The notes under the pieces were generated by a model. It saw only the letters and a program-made list of their open reading frames with translations, did not search any database and was not told where the DNA came from. A program made the position numbers and the translations under genes. DNA of 64,000 bases. Source: RPQJ01 sp052035645 (lineage in GTDB: Bacteria > Pseudomonadota > Gammaproteobacteria > Steroidobacterales > Steroidobacteraceae). The DNA is taken from assembly GCA_052035645.1 (NCBI GenBank), contig JBPOHK010000134.1:1-64000 (forward strand). The letters are read 5' to 3'. Each line of letters starts with the position of its first letter. Within the stretch, counting starts at the first letter, position 1. Shown here piece after piece: positions 19,345 to 28,131 of this stretch.

Positions 19345-20279
19345 CAGAAGTACCCCTCCTGCTTCTTCTTCTCCATCGACGCCGACTGATCGTGGTCGAT
19401 GACGCGGCCCTGCCGCTCCGAGGTGGTCGTGAGCAGCATTTCCTGGATGATCGCGGTGAGCGTGTCGGCCTCGCTCTCGATCGCACCGGTGAGCGGATAG
19501 CAGCCGAGCGTGCGGAAGCGCACCTTCTTCAGCATCGGCTTCTCGCCCGGCCTGAGCGGCATGCGCTCGTCGTCGACCATGATCAGCGTGCCGTCGCGCT
19601 CGACGACCGGCCGCTCCGCCGCGAAGTACAGCGGCACGATCGGGATGTCGTTGAGGTAGATGTACTGCCAGATGTCGAGCTCGGTCCAGTTCGACATCGG
19701 GAACACGCGGATGCTCTCGCCCTTGTGCTTGCGGGCGTTGTAGAGGCTCCAAAGCTCGGGGCGCTGGTTCTTCGGGTCCCAGCGGTGCTGGTCGCTGCGG
19801 AACGAGAAGATGCGCTCCTTGGCGCGGCTCTTCTCCTCGTCGCGGCGCGCGCCGCCGAACGCGGCGTCGAAGCCGTGCAGGTCGAGCGCCTGCTTCAGCG
19901 CCTGCGTCTTCATCACGTCGGTGTGGATCGCCGAGCCGTGCGTGAACGGGTTGATGTCCTGCGCGATGCCCTCGGGGTTCGTGTGCGTGAGCAGCTGCAG
20001 GCCGTATTTCTTCGTGATCGAGTCGCGCAGCTCGTACATGGCGCGGAACTTCCAGCGCGTGTCGACGTGCAGCAGCGGGAACGGCGGCGGCGCCGGGTGG
20101 AAGGCCTTGAGCGCGACGTGCAGCATGGCCGCGCTGTCCTTGCCGATGGAGTAGAGCATCACCGGCTTGTCGCACTCGGCGACCACCTCGCGCATGATGT
20201 GGATGCTCTCGGCCTCCAGGCGCTGCAGGTGGGTGAGCCGCTCGGGCGTCACCAGGGGCTTGTCCGCTTTGTGGGTCAT
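19344..20279 (-). CDS. cysD: Sulfate adenylyltransferase subunit 2
   Basis: CysD, 311 residues from ATG at 20279; an ATG at 20333 would add 18 alanine-rich residues. It is the catalytic adenylyltransferase partner of CysN, of the PP-loop ATP pyrophosphatase fold: the loop is SIGKDSAAML. Other conserved pieces are LHVDTRWKFREM-like (LHVDTRWKFRAMYELRD) and FGGARRDEEKSRAKERI. The C-terminus runs into KKKQEGYF. It precedes cysNC with a one-base overlap. A TTGACA hexamer lies upstream on the minus strand near 20357, but no matching -10 was found. Confidence 0.96.
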   Translation of the reverse strand: MTHKADKPLVTPERLTHLQRLEAESIHIMREVVAECDKPVMLYSIGKDSAAMLHVALKAFHPAPPPFPLLHVDTRWKFRAMYELRDSITKKYGLQLLTHTNPEGIAQDINPFTHGSAIHTDVMKTQALKQALDLHGFDAAFGGARRDEEKSRAKERIFSFRSDQHRWDPKNQRPELWSLYNARKHKGESIRVFPMSNWTELDIWQYIYLNDIPIVPLYFAAERPVVERDGTLIMVDDERMPLRPGEKPMLKKVRFRTLGCYPLTGAIESEADTLTAIIQEMLLTTTSERQGRVIDHDQSASMEKKKQEGYF

Positions 20280-20395
20280 TTTCTCAGCGGCGGCCAGGGC
20301 CGCCGGTTCCGTTGCGGGGTCGGCGCGCAGCATCGTGGATGCGCGCCGAGGGTGTCAAATAACCGAATAAGATTCACATATACGAACCCGCGTGC

Positions 20396-21385
20396 TCACG
20401 CGATGCGCACCAGGGTGCGGCCGGTGACCCGGCCCTGCACGTAGGCCTCGAACTGGTCCGGCAGCGCGTCGAAGGCCACCGTCTTCGTGCAGATGCGGTC
20501 GAGGTGGCGCGGCCTCAGGTCGGTCGCGAGTCGCTGCCACACGGCCAGGCGCAGTTCGCGCGGCACCACCACCGAGTTGATGCCGAGCAGGCTGACGCCG
20601 CGCAGGATGAACGGCATGACCGTCGTGTGCAGCTCGTGGCTGGCGGCGAGGCCGATGCTCGCGATGTTGCCCCAGGGCTGCACGGTACGCGTCAGCCAGG
20701 TGAGCACGTCGCCGCCGAGGTTGTCGACGGCGCCCGCCCAGAGCGGGCTCTCCATCGGCTTGGTGCCGAGATTCGTTTCCTGTCGGCGCAGGATGCGCGC
20801 AGCGCCGATGTCCTTCAGGTACGCGTCCGCGTCGGCCTTGCCGCTGAGCGCGACGACTTCGTAACCGCGGCCGGCCAGCATGTCGATCGCGAGGCTGCCG
20901 ACGCCGCCGGTCGCACCGTTCACGAGCACCGGTCCCTGCGCCGGCGCCTGCCCGTTCTGCTCCATGCGATGGATGGCGAGCGCCGCGGTGAATCCCGCCG
21001 TGCCGATCTTCATGGTGTCGGCCGGCGTGAGGCCCGCGGGCACCGGCACCAGCCAGTCGCCCTGCAGCCGCGCGTACTCGCTGTAGCCGCCGTCCTGCGT
21101 CTCGCTGAGCCCGCAGCCGTTCACCAGCACGGCCTGGCCCGGCTGGAAGCGCCGGTCCGCGGAACTCACAACCTCGCCCGCGAGGTCGATGCCGCCGGCG
21201 AGCGGGTACTTGCGCAGGATCGGCGACTTGCCGGTCGCCGCCAGCGCGTCCTTGTAGTTGATCGTCGAGTAGCCGACCTTCACGACCACGTCGCCGGGCG
21301 TCAGGTCGTCGAGCGTGACCGTGTCGAACCGGGCCTCGATGCGGCCGTCGTTGCGGTGGATGCGGAAGGCGCGGAACGGTGCCAT
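20396..21385 (-). CDS. acuI: AcuI/YhdH-family acrylyl-CoA reductase
   Basis: Medium-chain dehydrogenase/reductase of 329 residues. The N-terminal GroES-like fold carries INYKDALAATGKSPILRKYP, typical of YhdH/AcuI enzymes, which reduce acryloyl-CoA to propionyl-CoA with NADPH. The Rossmann segment is GPVLVNGATGGVGSLAIDML. No structural zinc cysteines are present, as in this subfamily. Placement near the methylcitrate operon is suggestive, since its product propionyl-CoA is what that operon consumes, but more than 5 kb and other genes separate them. Specific substrate is inferred from family; a general quinone-reductase-like role cannot be excluded. Confidence 0.82.
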   Translation of the reverse strand: MAPFRAFRIHRNDGRIEARFDTVTLDDLTPGDVVVKVGYSTINYKDALAATGKSPILRKYPLAGGIDLAGEVVSSADRRFQPGQAVLVNGCGLSETQDGGYSEYARLQGDWLVPVPAGLTPADTMKIGTAGFTAALAIHRMEQNGQAPAQGPVLVNGATGGVGSLAIDMLAGRGYEVVALSGKADADAYLKDIGAARILRRQETNLGTKPMESPLWAGAVDNLGGDVLTWLTRTVQPWGNIASIGLAASHELHTTVMPFILRGVSLLGINSVVVPRELRLAVWQRLATDLRPRHLDRICTKTVAFDALPDQFEAYVQGRVTGRTLVRIA

Positions 21386-21410
21386 GTCGGGTGTCCTGTC
21401 GGGGCGACGG

Positions 21411-22379
21411 TCAGTGACGGTTCAGCCACACCTCGAGACCCGAGGTGTTGAGGCGCACGTCGTCGTCGAGCAGCGCGTGGCGCCGCGCGAGGTCGCCGGC
21501 GTAGCCGTGCGCGTCGAGGCGCGTGCTGAACCAGCGGAACATGTCCTCGGCGATGTGCCGGCTGCGCTGTGGCGCCTGCGCGTGGCGCCGCGCGATGCGC
21601 ACCAGCTCGACGATGTTGGCGTGCAGGTCGCGGCCGAGGCGCTCGATCTGGTCGACCGGGCCGAAGTGCGTCTGGAAGATGCGGCGCGGGCCGTAGGCCA
21701 TCAGCCGGTCGATCGTCCGGTGCAGCGCGTCCGGATCGAACTGCACCGGCGTCGTGGTCGGCAGCATGAACGGTCCGGCCGCGGTGTCGAACTCGCGGTA
21801 GCAGATGCCGAAGTTGTCGCCGGAGTAGATCTCGCGCGAGTCGAGGTCGATCGGGCAGTGGTGGTGCTTCGCGTGCCCGGGCGCGTCGATGAACTCGAAG
21901 TTGCGACGGCCGAGCGTGAGGCGGGTGCCGTCCTCGGTCACGATCACGCGCTCGGCCGCAATGGGCAGCAGCTCGCCGTACAGCTGCCGGAACGCCGCCT
22001 CGCCATAGACTTCGATCGAGCCGGCGATCAGCTTCGCGGGGTCGATCAGGTGCGGCGCGCCGCGCGGGTGCAGCACGGCCTTTGCGTTCGGCAGCGCCTG
22101 CATCAGCTGGCCGGCACCGCCCGCATGGTCGAGGTGCACGTGGGTGAGGAACAGGTAATCGACCTGCTCGCGGGCCAGGCCGAGTTCGTCGAGCGCGGCG
22201 AGCAGGCGCGGGGCCGCCGGCCCCGGGCCCGTGTCGACGAAGGCGGCCCGGCCGCCATCGACCACGAGGTGGGCCGCCGCGAGGCCGGGCCGCACGTACA
22301 GCGTGTCGATGAGGTAGACGCCGTTGCCGAGCGGCTGGGCGATCGGCTCGCCGGTCGGGGAAGAGGCTGCTGCGCTCAT
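21411..22379 (-). CDS. Metallo-beta-lactamase-fold hydrolase
   Basis: A 322-residue cytoplasmic protein with the metal-binding motif THVHLDH (about residues 100-106), further histidines in DAPGHAKHHH and the metal-bridging aspartate region YSGDNFG, then a C-terminal helical extension ending near IFQTHFGP. These are the ligands of a dinuclear metallo-hydrolase, probably acting on a thioester, lactone or phosphoester; the substrate is not deducible. Start chosen at the ATG giving MSAAASSPTG. It lies 25 bases upstream of the AcuI-like gene and may be co-transcribed. Confidence 0.82.
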   Translation of the reverse strand: MSAAASSPTGEPIAQPLGNGVYLIDTLYVRPGLAAAHLVVDGGRAAFVDTGPGPAAPRLLAALDELGLAREQVDYLFLTHVHLDHAGGAGQLMQALPNAKAVLHPRGAPHLIDPAKLIAGSIEVYGEAAFRQLYGELLPIAAERVIVTEDGTRLTLGRRNFEFIDAPGHAKHHHCPIDLDSREIYSGDNFGICYREFDTAAGPFMLPTTTPVQFDPDALHRTIDRLMAYGPRRIFQTHFGPVDQIERLGRDLHANIVELVRIARRHAQAPQRSRHIAEDMFRWFSTRLDAHGYAGDLARRHALLDDDVRLNTSGLEVWLNRH

Positions 22380-22448
22380 GCGGGTCGAGTCGGGTCCGGT
22401 CGGCCGTCGGGGCCGCCTAGGTTGCGGTTGCCTGCCGCCGAAAACAAG

Positions 22449-22471
22449 AAGGCCGGGTCGAACCCGGCCTT
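22449..22471 (-). terminator. Rho-independent terminator after the cytochrome c gene
   Basis: A strong GC hairpin (AAGGCCGGG ... CCCGGCCTT) is followed on the minus strand by TCTTGTTTT. It begins about 30 bases after the stop of the cytochrome c gene and precedes the MBL hydrolase, so it separates the two transcripts. Confidence 0.8.
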
Positions 22472-22502
22472 CCTGGCATGAGCAGATGCCCGTCGGTGGC
22501 CG

Positions 22503-23135
22503 TCAGAGGCCCGGGCACTTGCCGGACTTGCGGATCTCGTCGGTGGAGCAGAGCGACGGACGCTGGCTGGAGTAGTACTTCGCCAGTTCCTGGATGTCCT
22601 GCTCGGTCAGCGGGGCGGCCATGCCGGACATGATCGGGTTCTTGCGCGCCCCCGACTTGTAGGCCCGCAGCGCCTGCCGGATGTAGTCCTCGTGCTGGCC
22701 GGCGAGGTTCGGGTATTCCGGCAGCAGGCCGATGCCGTCCGGGCCGTGGCAGGCGACGCAGGTCTGGCCGGCCTTGGGCGCGGTGCCGACGGCGCGGCCG
22801 GTCGGCTTGAGCGACGGGCCGGTGAGGTAGGCGGTGATGTCCTCCATGTCCTGCGCCGACATCGTGGTCGCGTGCGCGTGCATGGTCGGGTGGTTGCGGT
22901 CGAGGCTCGCGTATTCCTTGAGCGCGTTGACCAGGTACAGCGGATGCTGGCCGCCCAGCTTCGGCACGTTGTAGATCGGGTAGGCGTTCTTGTAGTTCGG
23001 GATGCCGTGGCAGCCGTGGCAGGTGTAGGCCAGCTTGGCGCCACGCGCCGGGTCGCCTGCCGCGGCGGCCAGGCCGGGGACCGCGAGGGCCGCCAGGGTC
23101 AGGCTCGCTGCGAGCCACGCCGATCTCAAAGTCAT
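22503..23135 (-). CDS. Secreted dihaem cytochrome c (c4-like)
   Basis: A 210-residue protein with a Sec signal peptide (about residues 1-26, ending LAAAAG) and two haem c motifs, CHGCH at residues 39-43 and CVACH near residue 125. Methionines in MSAQDM and NPIMSGMAAPL are candidate axial ligands. Two tandem class I cytochrome domains suggest a cytochrome c4-type periplasmic electron carrier delivering to a terminal oxidase. It is a single-gene unit with its own terminator. An insertion between the first haem and its ligand (YKNAYPIYNVPKLGG) is larger than in textbook c4 and may mark a subfamily. Confidence 0.88.
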   Translation of the reverse strand: MTLRSAWLAASLTLAALAVPGLAAAAGDPARGAKLAYTCHGCHGIPNYKNAYPIYNVPKLGGQHPLYLVNALKEYASLDRNHPTMHAHATTMSAQDMEDITAYLTGPSLKPTGRAVGTAPKAGQTCVACHGPDGIGLLPEYPNLAGQHEDYIRQALRAYKSGARKNPIMSGMAAPLTEQDIQELAKYYSSQRPSLCSTDEIRKSGKCPGL

Positions 23136-23301
23136 TGCGTACTCCGTCCAGGTCGGTCCCGGCCGACGGGCGGCCCGGGGTGCGGCATGGTAATCAAAAG
23201 CGTTTCACGAGTCGAATGGGTCCGAATGGCGATCCCTGCCGGGCCGCGGCTCGCTTAGACTGGCCCCGACGGACCGCACCCGCCCACTTCCGAGGACGAC
23301 C

Positions 23302-24030
23302 ATGACGAACCATCGTGCTTCCTGGCTCGCCGGCCTGCTCGCACTGGCTTCCATGTCCGGACAGGCTCTCGCCGAGGCCCCGCCGCCGCGCACGGTCGCC
23401 GTGACCGGCGCCGGCGAGGTGTCCGCCTCCCCCGACCTCGCGCGCGTCGGCCTCGGCATCGAGTCGCGCCAGCCGACGATGGCGGCGGCCCGCAGCGAGG
23501 TGTCGGCCACGGTCGACCGGGTCCTCGCGCTGACCCGCTCGCTCAAGATCGACCCGAAGTTCGTGAACTCGACGCGGCTGCAGGTCCAGCCGTTGTACGA
23601 ATGGGACGAGAAGAATCGTCGGCAGCGGCTGCAGGGCTACCTCGTCAGCCGCCAGGTGGAAGTCGAGCTGCGCGACCTCGACCAGCTCGGAATCCTGCTG
23701 GAGAAGGCGGTCGATGCCGGGGTGAACCAGGTCGGGGATCCCCAGCTCGACTCGACCCGCCGCAAGAGCCTGGAGCGCGAGGCGATGGCGAAGGCGGTCG
23801 AGGATGCGCGGCTCAATGCCGAGGCGCTCGCGGGCGCGGCGGGCGCGAAGCTCGGCGCCGTGCGGACGCTGAACGGCCAGGCGAACGCCATGCCCATGCC
23901 GATGTACCGGCGCGATGCCATGGTCGCGATGGCGGCCGCACCGGCCCCGCCCGCCGAGACCTACCAGGCTGCCGACATGAAGTTCAGCGCCACGGTGAGC
24001 GCCGAGTACGACCTGGTGGTCGGACCTTGA
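23302..24030 (+). CDS. Secreted SIMPL-domain (DUF541) protein
   Basis: A 242-residue exported protein: signal peptide of about 24 residues (GLLALASMSGQALA), then a single SIMPL domain with the hallmark start RTVAVTGAGEVSASPDLARV and the repeated-strand pattern LQVQPLYEWD and GYLVSRQVEVEL. SIMPL proteins form periplasmic oligomers of poorly known function, in some species linked to oxidative stress or signalling. Unknown partners here. It is convergent with the NfeD-like gene, with a near-perfect palindromic repeat in between. Confidence 0.85.
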   Translation: MTNHRASWLAGLLALASMSGQALAEAPPPRTVAVTGAGEVSASPDLARVGLGIESRQPTMAAARSEVSATVDRVLALTRSLKIDPKFVNSTRLQVQPLYEWDEKNRRQRLQGYLVSRQVEVELRDLDQLGILLEKAVDAGVNQVGDPQLDSTRRKSLEREAMAKAVEDARLNAEALAGAAGAKLGAVRTLNGQANAMPMPMYRRDAMVAMAAAPAPPAETYQAADMKFSATVSAEYDLVVGP

Positions 24031-24089
24031 TTAATTGTTTTTTCTAATGAATCGGCCGATGAACCCGGCCGATTGCCAGGCAATTGGTG

Positions 24090-24148
24090 AGAAATAGGGG
24101 ACACTCACTATTTTTCCGCCGTGCGGAAAAATAGTGAGTGTCCCCTAG
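24090..24148. repeat. Family-1 palindromic repeat, copy 3 (compact hairpin)
   Basis: The most compact copy: arms AAATAGGGGACACTCAC plus TATTTTTCCGC and the exact complement, separated by about three bases. It fills the gap between two convergent genes, and the TAG of its right edge (24145-24147 read on the minus strand) is the stop codon of the NfeD-like gene. It could act as a two-way transcript end. Confidence 0.92.
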
Positions 24149-24432
24149 CCGGGCAGGCGGTCGACGATGAGGGTGCTGCCGTCCACGCCGGTCACGCGGA
24201 CGCGGGCACCGGCCGGAACGTTGGGGCCGCGCAGGCGCCACTGGCGGGTGCCGAGCTTGGCGCGGCCGAGGCCGTCGTTGATGCCGTCGGGCAGCGTCAG
24301 CACCTGGCCGATGTAACGCTCGCCGGCCCGGTGTGGAGCCGAAGGGCTCTCCAGATCGGCACGTTGAACGCGGTATTCGCGCCAGAAGTACAGGCCGAAT
24401 ACGGTGACGGCGAAGACGACGAACCAGGTCAT
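24145..24432 (-). CDS. Short NfeD-like membrane protein
   Basis: A 95-residue protein with one N-terminal membrane helix (MTWFVVFAVTVFGLYFW) followed by a small beta-rich OB-like domain (GRAKLGTRQWRLRG, VPAGARVRVTGVDGSTLIV) as in the C-terminal part of NfeD proteins, which pair with stomatin/flotillin-like proteins in membranes. It lacks the serine-protease domain of long NfeDs and even the extra helices of standard short ones. No stomatin gene is adjacent. The stop is part of a palindromic repeat. The start at 24432 is the only ATG that fits; no good ribosome site was found. Confidence 0.72.
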   Translation of the reverse strand: MTWFVVFAVTVFGLYFWREYRVQRADLESPSAPHRAGERYIGQVLTLPDGINDGLGRAKLGTRQWRLRGPNVPAGARVRVTGVDGSTLIVDRLPG

Positions 24433-24529
24433 TGGGGGTACTGCGCTCGGAATGGGCTTATGTTGCCCGTGCCCGCCGGGTGGACTCAATCGTGGCGGGC
24501 CACCTGTCTGCGAATCTGTGACCGGCGGC

Positions 24530-26188
24530 TCAGGTCGGCGGGGCGAAGCGCAGGTCCTTGCTGTACTGCACGTTCATCACGTTGTCGGTCCAGCCGAGCA
24601 CGTCCGGCTTCACCAGGTGCTTGTTGACGTAGAAGTAGATCGGCAGCAGCGGCGTGTCGGCCAGCATCGTGCGCTCGGCCTCCTCCAGCAGTGCCCGGCG
24701 CTGCGCCGGATCGGCCTGGCGGACGGCCTCCGCCAGCAGCGCGTCGTAGCGCGGGTTCGCGTAGCCGGTGAGGTTGATGCCGAAGTCGCTCTGCAGCAGC
24801 TGCGCGAAGCTGTACGCGTCGTTGAAATCGCCCACCCAGCTCGAGCGGAACACCTGCGTCACCTTCTTCGCCTGCATGCTCTGCAGCAGCGCGCGGAACT
24901 CCTCCGCGTAGAGCGCCGTCTCGACGCCGAGCTGCTCCTTCCACATCGCCGCGACGGCGACCGCGAGCCGGTTGTGCACCTCGCCCGAGTTGTAGCGCAG
25001 CTCGATGCGCAGCGGCCGCTCCGGCGAATACCCCGCCTGGCGGTACAGCTCGCGCGCCTGCCGGACCCGCTCGGCGTAGGGCAGGCGGGCGTAATCGAAC
25101 TCCTGCGGCGCGTAGTTCGCGACGCCCCGCGGCACCCAGCCGTAGGCCGGCGCCTCGCCGACGCCCGTCACCGCCGTCACCAGCTTCTCGCGGTCGATCA
25201 CCATCGACAGCGCGCGGCGCAGGCCCGGCTGGTCCTTGAACGGCGGGCGGGTGAGGTTGAAGCCGTAGTAGTAGACGGAGAGCTGCGGCGAGACGTGCAG
25301 CTCGGCCGCGAGGTTCTGCCGGATCCACTGGAACTGCGGCGGCGGCACGACGTAGGTGACGTCGATCTGTCCGGCGCGGTACTGGCGGAACTCGTCGCCC
25401 GGGTCGGCGACGTGCAGGAACTCGACGCGCTCGATGCCCGTGCGGGCGGCGTCGCGGTAGTTGCGGTTGCGCCGGAGCACGATCTTCGAGCCGACCACCC
25501 AGTCCTCGAGCACGTAGGCGCCGTTCGACACCAGGTTGCCGGGTCGCGCGTACTGCGCACCGTGTCTCGCGAGGGAGGCGCCGTGCACCGGGAACGTGGG
25601 CGGCTGCGCCACGAGGCCCACGAGGTAGGGCGCCGGGTCCTTCAGCCGGATCACGACGGTACGGTCGTCGGGCGCACTGACGCCGAGCGACTCCGGCGGC
25701 TGCTCGCCGCGGGTGATGGCCGTTGCGTTCAGGACCGGCTCGATGAACTGGGCGTACGGGGAAGCCGTCGCCGGCGTGACCAGCCGGCGCATGCCCGTCA
25801 CGTAGTCACCGGCCACCAGCGGATCGCCGTTCGACCACTTCAGGCCCGCGCGCAGGTGGAACGTGTAGACGCGGCCGTCGGGCGACACGTCCCAGGATTC
25901 CGCGGCCGCCGGCACCGCCTGGCCGTCCGGTCCCACCGCGGTCAGGCCCTCGAACAGGTCGCGCAGTATGTTGAAGGCGCCGTCGGTACGGGCGACCTGC
26001 GGGTCGACGGTGTCCGGCTCGGGGCCGTTGCCGCGCCGCAGGGTGTCGCGGGCCGCCCCCGCCGCGGGCGTCGAAGCCCGTTCGGCGGACGCCCCGGTGT
26101 CGCCGCCGCCGCAGCCGGCGACGAGTCCCAGGCCGAGGGCGACGAGCACGGCCGGCAGGGTCGCGCGACGGAACGGCACGGGGAACAT
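24530..26188 (-). CDS. Peptide-binding lipoprotein, OppA/family 5 type
   Basis: A 552-residue solute-binding protein. A lipoprotein signal with lipobox LVAGC (Cys26) is followed by a Gly/Asp/Ala/Ser-rich linker. The family-5 signature lies in the region GLKWSNGDPLVAGDYV, with YYYGFNLTRPPFKD and RRALSMVIDREKLV further on, as in OppA and MppA. It would capture oligopeptides in the periplasm for ABC import, but no permease or ATPase gene is adjacent, so it may serve a transporter encoded elsewhere or recycle cell-wall peptides. It starts four bases after the mnmG stop and is probably co-transcribed with it. Confidence 0.9.
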   Translation of the reverse strand: MFPVPFRRATLPAVLVALGLGLVAGCGGGDTGASAERASTPAAGAARDTLRRGNGPEPDTVDPQVARTDGAFNILRDLFEGLTAVGPDGQAVPAAAESWDVSPDGRVYTFHLRAGLKWSNGDPLVAGDYVTGMRRLVTPATASPYAQFIEPVLNATAITRGEQPPESLGVSAPDDRTVVIRLKDPAPYLVGLVAQPPTFPVHGASLARHGAQYARPGNLVSNGAYVLEDWVVGSKIVLRRNRNYRDAARTGIERVEFLHVADPGDEFRQYRAGQIDVTYVVPPPQFQWIRQNLAAELHVSPQLSVYYYGFNLTRPPFKDQPGLRRALSMVIDREKLVTAVTGVGEAPAYGWVPRGVANYAPQEFDYARLPYAERVRQARELYRQAGYSPERPLRIELRYNSGEVHNRLAVAVAAMWKEQLGVETALYAEEFRALLQSMQAKKVTQVFRSSWVGDFNDAYSFAQLLQSDFGINLTGYANPRYDALLAEAVRQADPAQRRALLEEAERTMLADTPLLPIYFYVNKHLVKPDVLGWTDNVMNVQYSKDLRFAPPT

Positions 26189-26192
26189 GGCT

Positions 26193-28121
26193 TCAGCCTC
26201 CGGGGACGGCGCGCACGGCGGCGCGATCCGCGAGCTCGTGGCGCTTCAGGTGGATGAGCAGCAGCGAGACGGCGGCCGGCGTCACGCCGGGGATGCGGGC
26301 GGCCTGCCCGAGCGTGGCGGGACGATGCTCGGCGAGGCGCTGGCGCACCTCGTTCGACAGTCCGGCGACCCGCGCGTAGTCGAGCGAGTCGGGCAGCCCG
26401 GTCTGCTCGTGGCGACGCTGGCGCTCGATCTCCTCGTGCTGTCGGCCGATGTAGCCGGCGTACTTGGCCTGCACGTCGACCTGCAGCGGCACCTGGTCGG
26501 CAAGCCGCTCGTCGTCGCGCCAGTGCGCCTCGCCCGTGCCGATCAGCGCGGTCAGCGCCTCGTAGCTCACCTCGGGGCGGCGCAGCAGCTCGAAGCCGCG
26601 CTGCTCGCGCGTGAGGGTGATGCCGAACTCGCACCCGGCGCGCTCCGCCGTCGCGGTGCCCGGTCGCACCCACGCCTCGTGCAGCCGTGCGAGCTCGTCG
26701 TCGACGGCCACGCGCTTGCGTTCGAACAGCGCCCAGCGCTCGTCGTCGACGAGGCCGAGTTCGCGGCCGACGGGCGTGAGGCGCAGGTCGGCGTTGTCCT
26801 CGCGCAGGGTGAGGCGGTACTCGGCGCGGCTGGTGAACATGCGGTAGGGCTCGGGCGCGCCGCGCGTGATGAGGTCGTCGACCAGCACGCCGAGGTACGC
26901 GTCGCTGCGGGCGGGCCACCACGGCTCGCGGCCCTGCACGGCGCGCGCGGCGTTGAGCCCGGCCAGCAGGCCCTGCGCCGCCGCCTCTTCGTAGCCCGTC
27001 GTGCCGTTGATCTGGCCGGCGAAATACAGGCCCGCGAGGTGCTTCGTCTCGAGCGTCGGACGCAGGTCGCGCGGATCGAAGAAGTCGTACTCGATGGCGT
27101 AGCCGGGCCGCGTGATGTGCGCCTGCTCGAAGCCGCGGATGCTGCGCACGAACGCGTACTGCACGTCGAAGGGCAGGCTGGTGGAGATGCCGTTCGGGTA
27201 GACCTCGTGCGTGTCGAGGCCTTCGGGCTCGATGAAGACCGGGTGCGAGGCCTTGTCGGCGAAGCGCACGACCTTGTCCTCGACCGACGGGCAGTAGCGC
27301 GGACCGACGCCCTCGATCACGCCGGTGAAGAGCGGCGAGCGGTCGGTGCCGGCGCGGATCAGCTCGTGCGTGCGCTCGTTGGTCGCGGTGAGGTGGCAGG
27401 GCACCTGGCGCGGATGCTGCGAGCGCAGGCCGACGAAGGAGAACACCGGCCGCGGCTCGTCGCCCGGCTGCACCTGCAGGCCGCGGTAATCGATGCTGCG
27501 GCCGTCGATGCGCGGCGGCGTGCCGGTCTTCAGGCGCCCGACCCGCAGCGGCAGGGAGCGCAGCACCTCCGCGAGGCGATTCGACGGCGGGTCGCCCGCC
27601 CGCCCGCCGGGGGACTGCTGCAGGCCCACGTGGATGCGGCCGCCGAGGAAGGTGCCGACGGTGAGCACGACCGCAGGCGCGTCGAACTCCAGCCCGACCG
27701 CGGTGGTGATGCCCGCCACGCGCGTGCCGGCGAGCCGCAGGTCGGCCACCTCGGCCTGGAACAGCGTCAGGTTCGGCTGGTTCTCGAGCAGGCCGCGGAT
27801 GGCGCGCCGGTACAGCGCGCGGTCGGCCTGCGCGCGGGTCGCCCGCACCGCCGGGCCCTTGCTCGCGTTGAGCGTGCGGAACTGGATGCCCGCGCGGTCC
27901 GTCGCGCGCGCCATCGCCCCGCCGAGCGCGTCGATCTCCCGCACGAGGTGGCCCTTGCCGATGCCCCCGACCGCCGGGTTGCAGCTCATCTGCCCGAGCG
28001 ACTCGATGCTCTGCGTGACCAGCAGCGTGCGGCAGCCCATGCGCGCCGAGGCGAGCGCGGCCTCGGTGCCGGCATGGCCGCCACCCACCACGATCACGTC
28101 GAAGACTTCGGCAAAGCGCAT
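26193..28121 (-). CDS. mnmG: tRNA uridine-5-carboxymethylaminomethyl(34) synthesis protein MnmG
   Basis: MnmG (GidA), 642 residues, the FAD- and NADH-binding partner of MnmE in making cmnm5U34 at the tRNA wobble position. Motifs: FAD-binding GGGHAGTEAALA at residues 13-24, the CNPAVGGIGKGH loop, and the catalytic-cysteine segment near PVRATRAQADR and LPCHLTATNE-like PCHLTATNERTHEL. Full length. In most gammaproteobacteria it lies directly between mnmE and rsmG; here about 6 kb separates it from mnmE and 19.5 kb from rsmG, both on the same strand. Confidence 0.97.
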   Translation of the reverse strand: MRFAEVFDVIVVGGGHAGTEAALASARMGCRTLLVTQSIESLGQMSCNPAVGGIGKGHLVREIDALGGAMARATDRAGIQFRTLNASKGPAVRATRAQADRALYRRAIRGLLENQPNLTLFQAEVADLRLAGTRVAGITTAVGLEFDAPAVVLTVGTFLGGRIHVGLQQSPGGRAGDPPSNRLAEVLRSLPLRVGRLKTGTPPRIDGRSIDYRGLQVQPGDEPRPVFSFVGLRSQHPRQVPCHLTATNERTHELIRAGTDRSPLFTGVIEGVGPRYCPSVEDKVVRFADKASHPVFIEPEGLDTHEVYPNGISTSLPFDVQYAFVRSIRGFEQAHITRPGYAIEYDFFDPRDLRPTLETKHLAGLYFAGQINGTTGYEEAAAQGLLAGLNAARAVQGREPWWPARSDAYLGVLVDDLITRGAPEPYRMFTSRAEYRLTLREDNADLRLTPVGRELGLVDDERWALFERKRVAVDDELARLHEAWVRPGTATAERAGCEFGITLTREQRGFELLRRPEVSYEALTALIGTGEAHWRDDERLADQVPLQVDVQAKYAGYIGRQHEEIERQRRHEQTGLPDSLDYARVAGLSNEVRQRLAEHRPATLGQAARIPGVTPAAVSLLLIHLKRHELADRAAVRAVPGG

Positions 28122-28131
28122 GCGGACTCGC

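Noticed and set aside
17434..20175. A 913-residue CysDNC fusion
   Set aside because: The first part is cysD in the wrong frame; real CysD is in another frame with its PP-loop and stop at 19344.
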